Of a stretch of DNA of 64,000 bases, positions 1-10,991 are shown one piece after another; position 1 is the stretch's first letter; each line of letters starts with the position of its first letter. This stretch comes from Moniliella sp. 'wahieum'. Taxonomy: Eukaryota; Basidiomycota; Moniliellomycetes; Moniliellales; Moniliellaceae. The position numbers and the translations under genes were made by a program. The notes below the pieces were generated by a model, which was given only the letters and a program-made list of their open reading frames with translations, was not told the origin of the DNA and did not search any database. The stretch is from assembly GCA_003971905.1 (NCBI GenBank), contig RSEE01000082.1, positions 1-64,000 of the forward strand, read 5' to 3'.

Positions 1-23
1 CCTAACCCTAACCCTAACCCTAG
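1..23. repeat. Telomere repeat tract (CCCTAA)n
   Basis: Three and a half copies of CCCTAA run inward from base 1, followed by CCCTAGGGG and then unique subtelomeric sequence. The C-rich strand at the left end fits a left chromosome terminus with the common fungal TTAGGG repeat. The tract is short, so the assembly probably stops inside the telomere. Confidence 0.95.
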
Positions 24-340
24 GGGAGGGCCGAGGTAGATAGCGAGCTACCCGAAGGGGAGAGAGTTATGCCGAGGCGATAGCTCGCTAAAATCGTCCG
101 CTCTATGCAGCTATGCCCTCCGTTTTTCGATTGGACCACCCGTTCAAAAGTTACACCCCCCATCCCTAACCCTACCCACCCCGACCCAACCCACCCCACC
201 CTCCGATGGCCTCGACGATAGCTCGCTACGAAATCGTCCGCTCTATGCAGCATATGGCCTCCGTTTTTCGATTGGACCACCCGTTGAGGAGAAGTACACC
301 CCCCCATCCCTAACCCTACCCACCCCGACCCACCCACCCA
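24..340. repeat. Subtelomeric module A, two units
   Basis: Two units of about 150 bp. Each has the core gatagctcgct, an atcgtccgctc stretch, then catatggcctccgtttt, and ends in a degenerate telomere-like tail (ccctaaccctaccc followed by caccccgaccc). The same unit recurs five times at 10563-10862 and 11119-11530. Each copy therefore carries an internal telomere-like tract. Confidence 0.85.
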
Positions 341-468
341 CCACAAATAGAATCCGTACCAACTGCAGGCTGGAAATAAATAGAATTCGACACTAGTGTC
401 AAATTGCATTTGTGGCCGTCATATCATCGATCAGCCATACCAACTGTATCACTGAACATACGTCTAGG
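341..468. repeat. Subtelomeric module B, copy 1
   Basis: About 128 bp, nearly identical to 10863-10991. It includes accaactg, cgacactagtgtcaaattgc and gatcagccataccaactg, and ends in the junction motif ACATACGTCTAGG at 456-468. AT-richer than its surroundings. No coding potential is evident. Confidence 0.8.
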
Positions 469-2158
469 ACTTATTGTGGCTGCAATCGAGCTGGACGTGA
501 CAAAGGCGGCCTCGAAGAGCGACGTCGGGCGGCTCTTGCCAACGAACGTGTTGGGCGTTACCCACAGTTCGTTGCCGTTTGCAAAGCTTGCAAAACTAAA
601 CTAAGCATGAAGGACATGAAGCCCGTGCTTGCTCCACTCGTCTGGCATGGGTGGCTCCCCGTGCCAATCGAAGAAGGCAATCCTGTACTTAACTACCCGA
701 TCCAATCCCCCCCCGACCCCATTCCGCTGAGCTTGCAAACCCAAACAACCATGGTCCTCGTCCCTTAAACCAAGGTGGCCGCCATCGCCTAACCGCCACG
801 CGCCCGCATACCACGGTGCCCCGGCTGCCCTCGCCACTGCGTGTCGTTGTTGAGCGGCGGCCAGACGGCTTGCCTGACCGCTTCGTCCTCGTCGATACCG
901 ATGACGATGACGATGACGATGAGGTGGTGATGTTGGAAGGCTCGGGCCGCAATCCTGCCCCACCCCTTGTTCCCCGTCCGACAGAGCGGTTGCAAATTGC
1001 ATTCCATGCTCCCGTGCTGCTCCGACCCTTGTGGAGCGCGGGCCCGAAACGCGGGACGCCACTTTGCCGATCCAAGAGGCGGCGCTTGACTACGGTCTTG
1101 ATGACATGCCCCCGATTGAGGATGCACCAGCGGGAATGGAGGTGGTGCCCGAGACGGTACAAGACTATGGCCTTGACGACATGCCCCCGATTGAAGATGC
1201 ACCAGCGGGAATGGAGGTGGTGCCCGAGACGGTACAAGACTATGGCCTTGACGACATGCCACCGATCGAGGATGCACCAGCGGGATTGGATGCGGCACCC
1301 AGGGCGCGACAAGAAGCCAGGCCTGATACCGAGATGGTTCATGTGGCATCTCCCATGCCCGATGTGGTGGCGATGGAAGATATCATTGAGGCGCTTCAAG
1401 TATCTAGCATACAACGGGACGTGGTCCATGAGACACCCGACCTTGCCGATGTGGCGGAGGTAATGGAGGATGCTGTTGTGACCGCAGAGGAGGACCTGAA
1501 TCAAGAGGCTATCGAGCGTGTCCGGCCTTCGCCCGACGTTTCCATCCCCGCCCTCTAGTCCCGGTTGATGAGCTTGATACCACGCCACCCCGCGGCCCTG
1601 CTCAACACCTGCCGGAAGTGCAGCGGGAGATCACTGAGATCCAGCGGTGCGCGATCGAGCTGGTGCAATCTCGAGGGGCTCGCGGTGGTGGTTCGGTACC
1701 GGTGGGGACCGTGGTGCTGGTACCGGTGGGGACCAACCTACTACCGATCAGGGTGGATCCTCAACGGGCCAAAGCAGAACTCGTGCCCGTTCGCGTCGTC
1801 GGAAGGGCTTCCGTGGCCCCAGATACCGTTCCGCGTCAAACGGGGAGAGGCATCATATCTTCATCCAACCGCGTATGCCAACACCACTTTAGCTGCTTCT
1901 GCCGTATGGCGCTTGTATGGTGTGAGTTGGCGTACAGCCCTCGCTCTCCATGCAGAACCCCGTCCTATCTTGTACGAAGACGACATGATGAACGAAGTGG
2001 AAACGACGGGTCCCACACAGCGGCAGGTACGTGTGGACCGGGAAGAGGAAGAACCACTCATTTCCATGCGATGGAGGCTTCTGCCGACGAAGGCGGCGCC
2101 TTGTCAGCCTGACTTGCAAATATCTGATCGCGAAGCGTACAGATCTGGAATACTATGA
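412..2158 (+). CDS. Subtelomeric hypothetical protein, frame-broken
   Basis: I do not recognise the family. Several overlapping plus-strand frames read as one protein interrupted by frame changes. The N-terminal part (about 470-770) is basic and holds CKACKTKL followed by LVWHGWL, a possible C-x2-C metal site. A run of aspartates follows near 895-920. A segment at 1088-1312 has three perfect-length 25-residue repeats built on YGLDDMPPIEDAPAG, then an acidic stretch, a Gly/Arg-rich stretch near 1680-1850 (RARSRRRKG) and an acidic C-terminal part with REEEEPL. Start and stop are approximate. It sits directly inside the telomere modules and begins within module B, which fits a telomere-associated gene family. 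It could equally be a decayed gene. Confidence 0.4.
1088..1312 (+). repeat. 75-bp coding tandem repeat, three copies
   Basis: Copies begin at 1088, 1163 and 1238, an exact 75-bp period encoding 25 residues (core YGLDDMPPIEDAPAG). The period is a multiple of three and the changes between copies are few and partly synonymous (tacggtctt versus tatggcctt). This suggests the repeat is or was translated. Confidence 0.8.
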
Positions 2159-2199
2159 ATTGCCCGCGACTCACAACATTTAACACCATAGAATGCATT

Positions 2200-3800
2200 G
2201 CTAGTGTCTATGAGCGAACAAGCGTCGGCCGCACCGGTGGGCAGTGGCTGGGCAGACGGAATGACAAGCACCATGGCCTGCTTCGGCTTGGACGACCGGG
2301 GGTAGCGATGATCGAATCAATGGTGTGATGTTGATGACCGATGGCCGAAGCGAGAGTGGCAACGGCCGCGGCGTGCGTGCGAGGGAGGCGTGGGGCAGGG
2401 GGGGGGGGGGGTTAGGCAGGTGGAGATGAGAAAGCAGCCCGGCCAGGTGGGCAGTGGCTGGGCAGACGGCAGAGAAGAGAGAGGGTCAGTGGATGGCAGG
2501 GGCGTGGTGAGGCAACAGACCTTGGCATGGTGTGCTTGGACAAGGGCGAGGCGAGGGTGGGGATGGCCGAAGCGAGGGTGGGCTGGAGGCGTGCGGCAGG
2601 GGCGCGGGGGGGACGAGTGGGAGTGAGAAACAGGCCCGGTCGGGTGGGCAATGGCTGGACAGACGGCACAGAAGAGAGGGAGTCAGTGGAGGGGCGGGGC
2701 GTGGCAGACGCGGCGTGGCATGGCACTGAAGAGATGGGCCCACGGGGCATCCACCATGGTCTGCCTGCACATGCCCGCAGGGGGGGGGGGTAATGACCGA
2801 CGTGGGCGTGGCCAGGGCGGGGATGGGCGGGGGAGGGGAGCGCAGGGCGGGTGGGGCGGCGGGTGGGAATGAGAAGACACAGGCACAGGCAGGCGCATGG
2901 ACTGGGGACACAGAGCAGGGGGGTCAGTGTGTGGCCGGGGCGGATGGAAGAAGCACGGGAGACGAGAAGGCAGAGATTGGGGGGATGACGAGGCAACAGA
3001 CCTTGGCATGGTGCGTTTGGACAAGGGGGAGGCCAGAGTGGGGATGGCCGAAGCGAGGGTGGCGATGGTGACGGGGGGTGGGGGGTGGCGAGGGGGGCAG
3101 AGGGTGGACGGTAAACAGGACGGTGGGTGGGCGCGTCGGAAGGGGGAGCCGTGGGATGCTGCATGGTGCGCTTGGACAAGGGGGAGGCGAGGGTGGGGAT
3201 GGCGGGTGCGAGGGAGGGGGCGAGGGAGGGGGCGAGGCGTGCGATGGAGGGGGGGCGGGTGGGGACGCAGGTGGGAGTGGTGGGAGTGGGAAAGCAGGTG
3301 GGAGTGGGAAAGCAGGCTGCACGGGTGGGCAGTGGCTGGACAGACAGAAGGCACAGAAGAGATGGGGTCAGTGGAGGGCCGGGGCGGGGCAGACGAGGCG
3401 TGGCAAAGCACGGGAGAGGGAAAAAGAAGGCTGGGATTCAGGGGATGACGAGGCAACAGACCTTGGCATGGTGCGCTTGGACAAGGGGGAGGCGAGGGTG
3501 GCGACGGCCGACGCAAGGGTGGGGATGGGGGAGCGAGGGTGGGGATGGTGGGAGCGAGGTGGGGGCGAGGCGTGCGATGGGGGGGGCGGGGGGGGACGCA
3601 GGTGGGAGTGGGAACGAGGCGCGGACGGGTGGGCTGTGGCTGGACAGACAGACGACACAGACCAGAGAGAGTCAGTGTGGGGCAGACGGGGCGTGGCCAA
3701 AGCACGGGAGACGCGAAAAGGACGCGCTGATTCGGGGAATGACGAGGCAACAGACCTTGGGGCGCCAGGCCACGGCTCGGCCCAGGCGGCGGGTGGTGGG
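2200..3800. repeat. G-rich subtelomeric repeat mosaic (module D), main block
   Basis: Strongly G-rich plus strand made of shuffled pieces that recur irregularly. They are gtgggcagtggctggacag, a gtcagtggagggc/gcgtggcagacg piece, and gaggcaacagaccttgg followed by a catggtgcgcttggacaagg piece (copies near 2513, 2991, 3449, 3743). The remaining sequence is gcgagggtgggga-type minisatellite. Related blocks lie at 9366-10282 and 15873-16510. Long open frames on both strands here are composition artefacts. Confidence 0.75.
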
Positions 3801-4215
3801 CCAAAGCCAGCTGGGGCGATCGCCACCCAAGCCAACTCAGCGCACTGGTCAGCTCACCCATCCACCCACCCATCATCCGTCCGCTGCGTCCGTGCACACC
3901 CAATTACTATTCCCGTTTAACGCCGGCCGCGCGCCGCTCATCGATCATCGATCACGCGATCACGCCTCCTCCACCGCCGATCCGTCCGCCGCCCATCCCA
4001 TCCCAAATCCACCAGCCCCACCATCGCACCCACCCAACGCCACCCCGCCCTGCGCCGCCTGTGCGCCGCGCCCCGCACCCCGCACGGGTGCATCTCCCCA
4101 ACCACCCACACCCACACCTGCGCGCCACCCATGCCCCACTCCAAGCCCAACTGCAGGAGCACCGCCAGCATCAGCTCGGCCACGCTGCCGCACCGGCCTG
4201 CCATCGCCCCGCCTG
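3801..4215. other. Unannotated stretch between repeat D and the satellite
   Basis: C-rich sequence with proline-rich frames, and ATCGATCATCGATCAC near 3938-3956. No gene or RNA supported. Confidence 0.5.
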
Positions 4216-6390
4216 CACGTACAGGTACGTGTGCAGACCCCCATTCTGGGCCAATTTGCAACCGCAGCAGCTCCCCTGAACGATCTCACTCGGGAGAATA
4301 ATTTGCAACTGACTCGATTCAAATCTGCTCAGATTTCGCTCAGCACCAGCGGCAGTAAGCGCGACACTGCGCCGTTTCAACCTCCCTTGGCCTACTTGGA
4401 CGCGTGCAGACCTCAACTCTGGTGCACTCCGCAAGCGCCTCAGCTTTCCTGAAAGAGCTCAATCAGGAGTACATGCTACACGTGTTTATTCTACCATGGG
4501 ACCAGTTGGGAGGTGTGCGGGCGGCGGGTACATTCCTCAGTTTGAAGCTGCTCCGCCCTGGTGCGTGCGGTTTTGTACCCATCAAGGCCTCGGTCCTGCA
4601 CTCAGCCCGAAGCGGTTTGGCTCTCCTGGAAGAGCTCGGCCACGCGCACAAATGAAGTGCATCCAAGCTGGGATCCGACCAAAATTGGAGAAGTACGGCG
4701 GGAATGATCATTGGACGGCGACCATTTTGGCCAACTGTGCACCATCACGTAGCGATTTGGGCGTGTGTAGACCTCATCTCTGCATGGACCGGGACAACGT
4801 TAGCTCCCATGAAAGATCTCATCCAGGAGCACAGTGTGTGTATCTACAATCTCGGATCCAACGAAAATTGACAGAGCACGAACGGATGGAAAATGGAACT
4901 TCGTCGATATGGGGCGAATATGTCCCATGCCAAGACTACATGTGGGTGTGCAGACCTCAATTCTGCACGAATCTGGAAGCGGCTTGGCTTCCCAGCAAGA
5001 TCTTAGCCCCGTGCACCACCTGGGCGCACCAACTGGGGATCCGGCCCAAAAACAAATCTGAGCGCATGCAACATCGAGCGGACGCGGACCATATATAGTA
5101 CTAACGCATGCCCCGCCAACTTCATTGGGTGTGCAGACCTCAGTTCTGCACCAATCCCGGTGCGGTTTGGCTTGCCTGAAAGATCTCGGCAGCGGGATTG
5201 ATATGAGGGCAGTTGCTCTGGGATGCGGCCAGAAATAAATGCGGCGGTATGCAACGAGGAGCGGATGCACACCATATATTCAACGCTTGTATATCTGACC
5301 ATCCCCAAACTGGATTTGGGTGTACAGACCTCAGTTCTGCACCAATCCGGTGCGGTTTGGCTTGCCTGAAAGATCTCGGCAGCGGGATTGATATGAGGGC
5401 AGTTGCTCTGGGATGCGGCCAGAAATAAATGCGGCGGTATGCAACGAGGAGCGGATGCACACCATATATTCAACGCTTGTATATCTGACCATCCCCAAAC
5501 TGGATTTGGGTGTACAGACCTCAGTTCTGCACCAATCCCGGTGCGGTTTGGCTCCCCGAGTAGATCTCAGCAGCGAGTTGTTATGAGGGCAGTTGCTCTG
5601 GGATGCGGCCAGAAATAAATGCGGAGGTATGCAACGAGCAGCGGGTGCGCACCATATATTCAAAGCTTGTATATATCTGCCCATCCCCAAACTCATTTGG
5701 GTGTACAGACCTCAGTTCTGCACCAATCCCGGTGCGGTTTGGCTCCCGAGTAGATCTCAGCAGCGAGATTGTTATGAGGGCAGTTGCTCTTGGATGCGGC
5801 CAGAAATAAATGCGGCGGTATGCAACGAGGACCGGAAGCACACCATATATTCAACACTTGTATATATCTGACCATCCCCAAACTTCATTTGGGTGTACAG
5901 AGCTCAGTTCTGAACCAATCCCGGTGCGGTTTGGCTTGCCTGAAAGATCTCGGCCGGATGCACGTTCTGAGAGCAGCCGCGCTGTATGCGGCCAAAAATA
6001 AATGCGGCGGTATGCAACGAGGAGCGGATGCACACCGTATATTACAACTGCTATATAAGATGCACCATCATACAGCGTCATTTGGGTGTACAGAGCTCAG
6101 TTCTGAACCAATTCCGGTGCGGTTTGGCTTGCCTGAAAGATCTCGGCCGCGTGCACGATCTGAGTGCAGTTGCGCTCGCATCCGACGAAAAGTAGACGAT
6201 ACGGTATGCAACGAGCACAAGAAGTAGACCTGCATTCAACTCGGCGACCATCAGCTGCACCACCGCAAACATGCATTTGTGCGTCAAAGGCTCAATTCTG
6301 CACCGATTCGAGTGGGGTTTGTTTGCCCTGAAAGATGTGTGCGAGGAGGTCAATCTGAGTGTTTCCAACGTCGGATCTGGGCCAAAGGAG
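4216..6390. repeat. Satellite array, 12 units of about 173-193 bp
   Basis: A landmark GTGCAGACCTCA..TTCTGCACC recurs at 4231, 4404, about 4569, 4765, 4948, 5131, 5322, 5512, 5703, 5895, 6088 and 6281. Each unit continues with ggtgcggtttggctt and cctgaaagatctcg, then a gccagaaataaatgcgg piece and an accatatatt piece. Central units (5131-5900) are nearly identical, while units at both ends are strongly diverged. The period grows from about 173-183 bp at the telomere side to 190-193 bp. Short frames inside are repeated across units and are not genes. Confidence 0.88.
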
Positions 6391-7983
6391 CGCGGCCAGG
6401 ATGGAATGAGCATGGGAGCACGCCCCCAGATGGAGCTGATGTGCGCTGTACGTTGCAACCGCTGGGTGCTTGGCCCGCCGGGGTTGCACCTCGCAGCAGG
6501 GCACAGCTCACAGTCAGTACAGTCAGTGGCGTCCGCCCAGGCCAGCGTCCCTGGCAGCGTCGATCGGCGATCAGCGATCCTCGATCCACGGCCACTGCCG
6601 GCGCAGCACCGCCCTTGTCTGAGCATGCATCACGCAGCACGCCTGCCGGCCCGTGCCGCCCAGCCGCGCAACTGTCACATACCACATGCCACATGCCACA
6701 CAGCATGCATGCATGCATGCATGCATGCATGCATGCATGGCACATGTCCATGTCATGCATCATGTCAAATCGCGCATGCTGCATGCCCCATGCGCTGCAT
6801 CACCGCACCGCGGCACCTGTCACCTGTCACGCGTCACGCGCCACCAGCGCACCAGCCACCGCAGTACCACGCATGTCCAAGCCAGTCTCCAGTCACTCGT
6901 CACGCGTCACTTGTCAGTACCATGTCAGTACTCATTACATCATTGTATGTCATTCTATTGATGATTCGATGATCGACGTCCTCGGTCATCGGCGTGGCTC
7001 GGTGACTCGTCGGCGATGATCGATACGCCGCGGTCCAGTGCTCCGACCGCCGGGCCTCGGCCTCAGCGGGGGTGCAGCCACTGCACCTGTGTGGTAGTTC
7101 ACCTCAGCGCTGGTGGCTGGTGCCGCACCGGCTGTGCCTCAGTGCTGGTGCGGTCCTGCCTGCACTTGCATGTGCATGATGCATGACATGCATGATAGCG
7201 CCTCAAGCTTCGACGTCTTCAACGCCAGGTCACCGGTCAGGCCTCAGGCCGCAGGCGCCTCAGGGCAGCACCAATGCGAATCACAGGTCGCATTGGCACA
7301 CCAAGTGCACGGGCCATGCGGCTTGCACGGTGCCTGACATGGACTGGGGCCACAACGCCTGCCGCATCGCAGAGCACCGCCGCTACGCCCGCTGCCCCTT
7401 GTTTGCTGCCGTTCACAACGGCAACGCCGCCACGCTGCACACCCGCCAGATGCCAGTGTAGGAGAGCTCGGCCAGCGCTCAACGCTCAGCGGACGTGCCT
7501 GCAGGCCCAACTGCCCCGCGCACCACCTCGCACGCCCCCGCGCCCCCCGCCTCCTTCTCGTGGCCTGCTGGACTGATGCACTGATGGGACTGATGATGGG
7601 TCAACACCTGGTCAACCTGCGTCCGGGATGGGTGTCCGCCTGGCCATCTGCATGCGCCAGCACCATCCCCAGGCCTCTCGGACTCTCCACCCACCACGCG
7701 CTTGCACTGCAACTCATGATCCCACAACAGTAACGGCCAAGCTGATAGCGATGGTACACTATGGGTGCCGGGGTGTTGCATGAGCACGGGTGCGCCAGAG
7801 TCGTAGCAGATGTATGGCAGGTCGTCGGTACTCCCCCAGGAAGCGCCTCGGAGGTGGCTATCGAGGGGCTGCGCAGCAGCGGCCCGAGCCACCGCTTGTT
7901 CCATGGTTAGAATAGCTCAAGCGCACGTCGTAACTTCTAACTTGTCAACCAGCGAGAGGACCACCGGGCCGACGGCCTGGGTA
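6391..7983. other. Gene-free subtelomeric stretch
   Basis: No supported gene. It contains an ATGC tetramer run (6703-6739), the CATGCATGAT-type sequence near 7171-7197, a GGCCTCAGG-rich piece near 7235-7265, and repeated cacatgccacatg-type sequence near 6683-6700. Frames are short and overlap on both strands. Confidence 0.5.
6703..6739. repeat. (ATGC)n microsatellite
   Basis: Nine tandem copies of the self-complementary tetramer ATGC, so the whole tract can fold on itself or pair with either strand. Confidence 0.95.
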
Positions 7984-8122
7984 GAACACGTTGAACGTTG
8001 AACGTTGAACGTTGAACGTTGACCGTTGAGCTTGAGCTTGAGCCTCAGGGGCCGCAAGCTTGACCTCAAGGCTGAGCGGTTGAACGTTGAATATTGAATG
8101 TTGAACGTTGAACGTTGAAGAC
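7984..8122. repeat. Heptamer arrays AACGTTG and relatives
   Basis: At 7986-8020 the unit AACGTTG is repeated about five times and then shifts to GAGCTTG units. A second tract at 8078-8121 mixes AACGTTG with AATATTG. Most units are a 6-bp palindrome plus G. Confidence 0.9.
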
Positions 8123-8160
8123 GTAATCCCAATGCGGGGTCACCTTAACCGGCATATATG

Positions 8161-8478
8161 TCATGCCCCCCGGGGGTTGACCCTGTTCAAAAACAGTGTA
8201 GTTTGCGAATTCGCGCCGGCTTGCGCTGCAACCTAGATCAGTCGAAAGCTACGAAGCACGCGCGTTTCATAATGGGTAGAGGTCGTCCACGTTATCGAAA
8301 AAAAAATGGAGAGCGGGGGTCGAAGGCGGAACATGTGCATGCCCCCCCGGGGGTTGACCCTGTTCAAAACAGTGTATGTTTGCGAATTCGCGCCGGCTTG
8401 AGCTGCAACCTAGATCAGTCGAAAGCTACCAAGCACGCGGTTTCATAATGGGTAGAGGTCGTCCACGTTATCGATAAA
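8161..8478. repeat. Tandem duplication of an A-tailed unit
   Basis: Two copies (from 8161 and from 8339, offset about 178 bp) share catgccccc, gggggttgaccctgttcaaa, cgaattcgcgccggcttg, aacctagatcagtcgaaagc and a cataatgggtagaggtcg piece ending in ccacgttatcga. Each copy ends in a run of eight or more A residues. The copies differ by a few single-base changes. An A-tailed short unit could be a SINE-like insertion, but I find no convincing tRNA A/B boxes. No coding frame spans both copies. Confidence 0.7.
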
Positions 8479-8982
8479 AAAAAATACCAAGTGGGCGGAG
8501 AGTACCTCGGGTGACCCCCTCCTATGACACATTTTTGGGTGTGGTGCGCCAACCAGTGGTGGTGGTGGTGAGCCAATGGTACCGTTAGACTCGTACAGTG
8601 CCGCCGCACGCGCCCCGGCCATCAGAAACATCAAAAATAACAGTTTCAAAAACCCGCCCCTAAATCTGGACCGGTCGGACACCCTGTAAGGCTCGATGGA
8701 GGCTTGCCCTGGTGAGGTAGAGGCTTTAATGGCAGGCGGAGGAGGTGTGGTGTTGGTGTATGCCGCTGGTACCAAAATGACCATATCTCAGCCGTCTGTT
8801 GACCGTTCCAGCTCAAACTTGGCATGGAGTTAGCGGTAAGCAAGCACTGGTGAGGGGGTGCATCAGATCCATCACCATCCCCACCATAAGAGCGGGCGCG
8901 CATGCAGGTGTGCTAGCACCAAAACAAGCATTAATATGGACGATGCGCGTCATTTCAGGAGGGTGTGTATGTTGGATGAAGT

Positions 8983-9117
8983 GTTGGTGGTGGTGGAAGT
9001 CTTGCGGTGGTGGGAGAGGCTGGGAGTGGTGGAGGTGGCGGTGGTGGGCGGTGGCGGGGCGTGGCGGTGGCGGTGGCGGTGGTGGTGGTGGTGGTGGTGG
9101 TGGCGGTGGCGGCGCTG
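8983..9117. repeat. GGTGGC/GGTGGT minisatellite
   Basis: A low-complexity tract of GGTGGC, GGTGGT and GGCGGT triplet pairs. It gives poly-Gly, poly-Val and poly-Trp in the three frames and is not a gene. The flanking stretches 8479-8982 and 9118-9352 hold no supported gene. Confidence 0.9.
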
Positions 9118-9365
9118 GATTATTTGTTTGCGCGCGCCAACATCTGGTGGCCGCTGCCAGCGGCGCCTACAGCGTTGGTCAGCGGTAGGCGCTCACGGGT
9201 CACCCAGCCAGGCACCCCGTGAAAGGTCGGACGGCCAGCCAGAGGAACGATTTCTACCCAAACGCCTCCACGTAGACGGCATGGGGGCTACCCAGGTACT
9301 TTTTGTTCCTCTGGCACCCAATTCAGGAGCGGAATCTTCCCATCCATTCCTCAAAATATGTCTAG

Positions 9366-10282
9366 GTGTTGAAGACAGGGAGCAGAGGCGTGGAGATGGC
9401 GAGCACAGGCTTGGGGATGGCGAGCACAGGCTTGGTAACGAGGAGCAGGCTTGGGGATGACGAGTGCAGGCTTGGAGACGGTGGGCAGAAGGCAAGACAG
9501 AGTCGACACAAGCGTTGGAGCATGGCCGTAACGAGGGCCGAGGTGGGCGACACAACCGTGGCAATGCGTGGCCAAGAGCGACGTGGTGAGAGGGGCAAGA
9601 GTCTGGAGAAAGAGCGGGTCAGAATGAGGCAAGGTGGAATGAAATGGCATGGAGCGGCATGGGGAGCTGCACGGTCTGCTTGGACACGGGCGAGGCAAAG
9701 GGAGAGGGCCGAGACGAGGATCAAGATGGGCAAGCCGAACACCCAGAAGGCCAACTCAAGCGGCGGTGGTGCTGACGGCAGGCGAGCCAGTGACGACGGA
9801 CGGCCAGGGCGCCATGGTGAGGCCAGCAGGCATGCACAACGCCATGCACCATCGCTTGCACCATTCCCTGCTTTCGCTTGACCGACCCGACGGTGGCGAT
9901 GGCCGAATGAATGGCGGAGGAGATGGCGAGCGACTGGGGATGTGCGAGGGAAAGGGGGGGATTGCTGGGGCGTGCGTGGGAGGCAGGCACGCGGGTTAAA
10001 GAGAGCAAAGAAGGTGAGAAAGCGGGACGGGATGGCGGGCAGGGGCTGGACAGAAGGCACAGCAAAGTGGGTCAGTGCGGGCGTGGGGAGGGGCAGCCAA
10101 GGCGCGGGCAAGGCGCTGAGAGCGGCGGAAGGAGGCACAGATGGGAGGGGAAGCGAGGCAACACACCTTGGGGCGCGGGGAACGCTGCGAGGGAGGGGAG
10201 GATGGAGGCAAGAAGGCAGCGTACCAGCCCCATCGCCCCCCCATCAACATCTACGCCCCAACATGCACGCCCGCGCGCCCAT
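9366..10282. repeat. Subtelomeric repeat D, second block
   Basis: Begins directly after a junction motif (ATATGTCTAGG, ending 9366). It shares with 15873-16510 a long similar stretch containing atgcaccatcgcttgcacc, the cattccctgct and tcgcttgaccgac pieces, and a ggtggcgatggccgaatgaatggcgg piece. It shares with 2200-3800 the ctggacagaaggcacag and gaggcaacacaccttgg (10156) elements. No gene is supported despite open frames on both strands. Confidence 0.7.
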
Positions 10283-10420
10283 CCATTAGGTAAGGACAGC
10301 GCGGCGCCGCGGGTGGATACAGGCTTGCAATGTTCATTAGGTACCGGCCACGCGCGCAGCCGGTGGATACAGGGGTGCAATGTTCATTAGCTCAGCGCCA
10401 TGCTGGCCGGCGGGGATACA
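10283..10420. repeat. 50-bp tandem repeat, about 2.5 copies
   Basis: Units from 10283, 10334 and 10384 start with cattag and share ggtggatacagg and tgcaatgtt. Copy three is partial and diverged. Confidence 0.75.
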
Positions 10421-10453
10421 CACGTCGACGGGTGATGACTACGTCAGAGGTCA

Positions 10454-10542
10454 TAGGCCTCAGGACTATTGAGGTATCTCATACGGGCTAGCCCGTATGC
10501 GATGACCTCCGCCTCGATTGCTATGCGCCTCGGGACTATTGA
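10454..10542. repeat. Perfect 20-bp palindrome between direct repeats
   Basis: Positions 10480-10499 form a perfect inverted repeat (left arm CATACGGGCT, right arm its complement), flanked outward by gaggt and acctc. The segment lies between two near-identical direct repeats, gcctcRggactattga, at 10457-10472 and 10527-10542. Confidence 0.75.
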
Positions 10543-10562
10543 ATCTTTGAACATACGTCTAG

Positions 10563-10862
10563 GCCGAGGGTAGATAGCTCGCTACCCGAAGGGGAGGGAG
10601 TTATGCCGAGGCGATAGCTCGCTACGAAATCGTCCGCTCGTTGCAGCATATGGCCTCCGTTTTCAATCCGACGCACCGTTGAGAAGTTACACCCACCCAT
10701 CCCTAACCCTACCCACCCCGACCCAACACCCACCCTCCGATGGCCTCGACGATAGCTCGCTATAAAATCGTCCGCTCTATGCAGCATATGGCCTCCGTTT
10801 TTCGATCCGACGCACCGTTCAAAAGTTACCCACCCATCCCTAACCCTACCCAACCCAACCAC
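10563..10862. repeat. Subtelomeric module A, two internal units
   Basis: Begins right after junction motif ACATACGTCTAGG (10551-10563) with ccgagggtagatagc, matching the sequence right inside the telomere at about 32. Both units end in the ccctaaccctaccc telomere-like tail (near 10697 and 10836). Confidence 0.88.
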
Positions 10863-10991
10863 CCCACAAATAGGATCCGTACCAACTGTAGGCTGGAAAC
10901 AAATAGAAATCGACACTAGTGTCAAATTGCATTTGTGGCCGTCAAATAATCGATCAGCCATACCAACTGTATCACTGAACATACGTCTAGG
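10863..10991. repeat. Subtelomeric module B, copy 2
   Basis: Close copy of 341-468, including the cgacactagtgtcaaattgc core, and ending in ACATACGTCTAGG (10979-10991). The order A, A, B is the same as at the chromosome tip. Confidence 0.88.

Noticed and set aside
2683-3903. Minus-strand open frame of about 400 residues, Pro/Ser/His-rich
   Set aside because: It is the complement of the G-rich repeat mosaic. The peptide repeats track the DNA repeats and other frames on both strands are equally open.
4216-6390. CRISPR-like regular repeats
   Set aside because: Whole units of about 190 bp are repeated with no short constant repeat separating unique spacers, and the genome is eukaryotic. This is a satellite.
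8161-8478. tRNA-derived SINE
   Set aside because: The A tail fits, but no convincing A and B boxes or cloverleaf can be drawn. Left as an unnamed duplicated unit.
9018-9117. Poly-Val/poly-Gly coding region
   Set aside because: Pure GGTGGC/GGTGGT simple repeat; all frames are low complexity.
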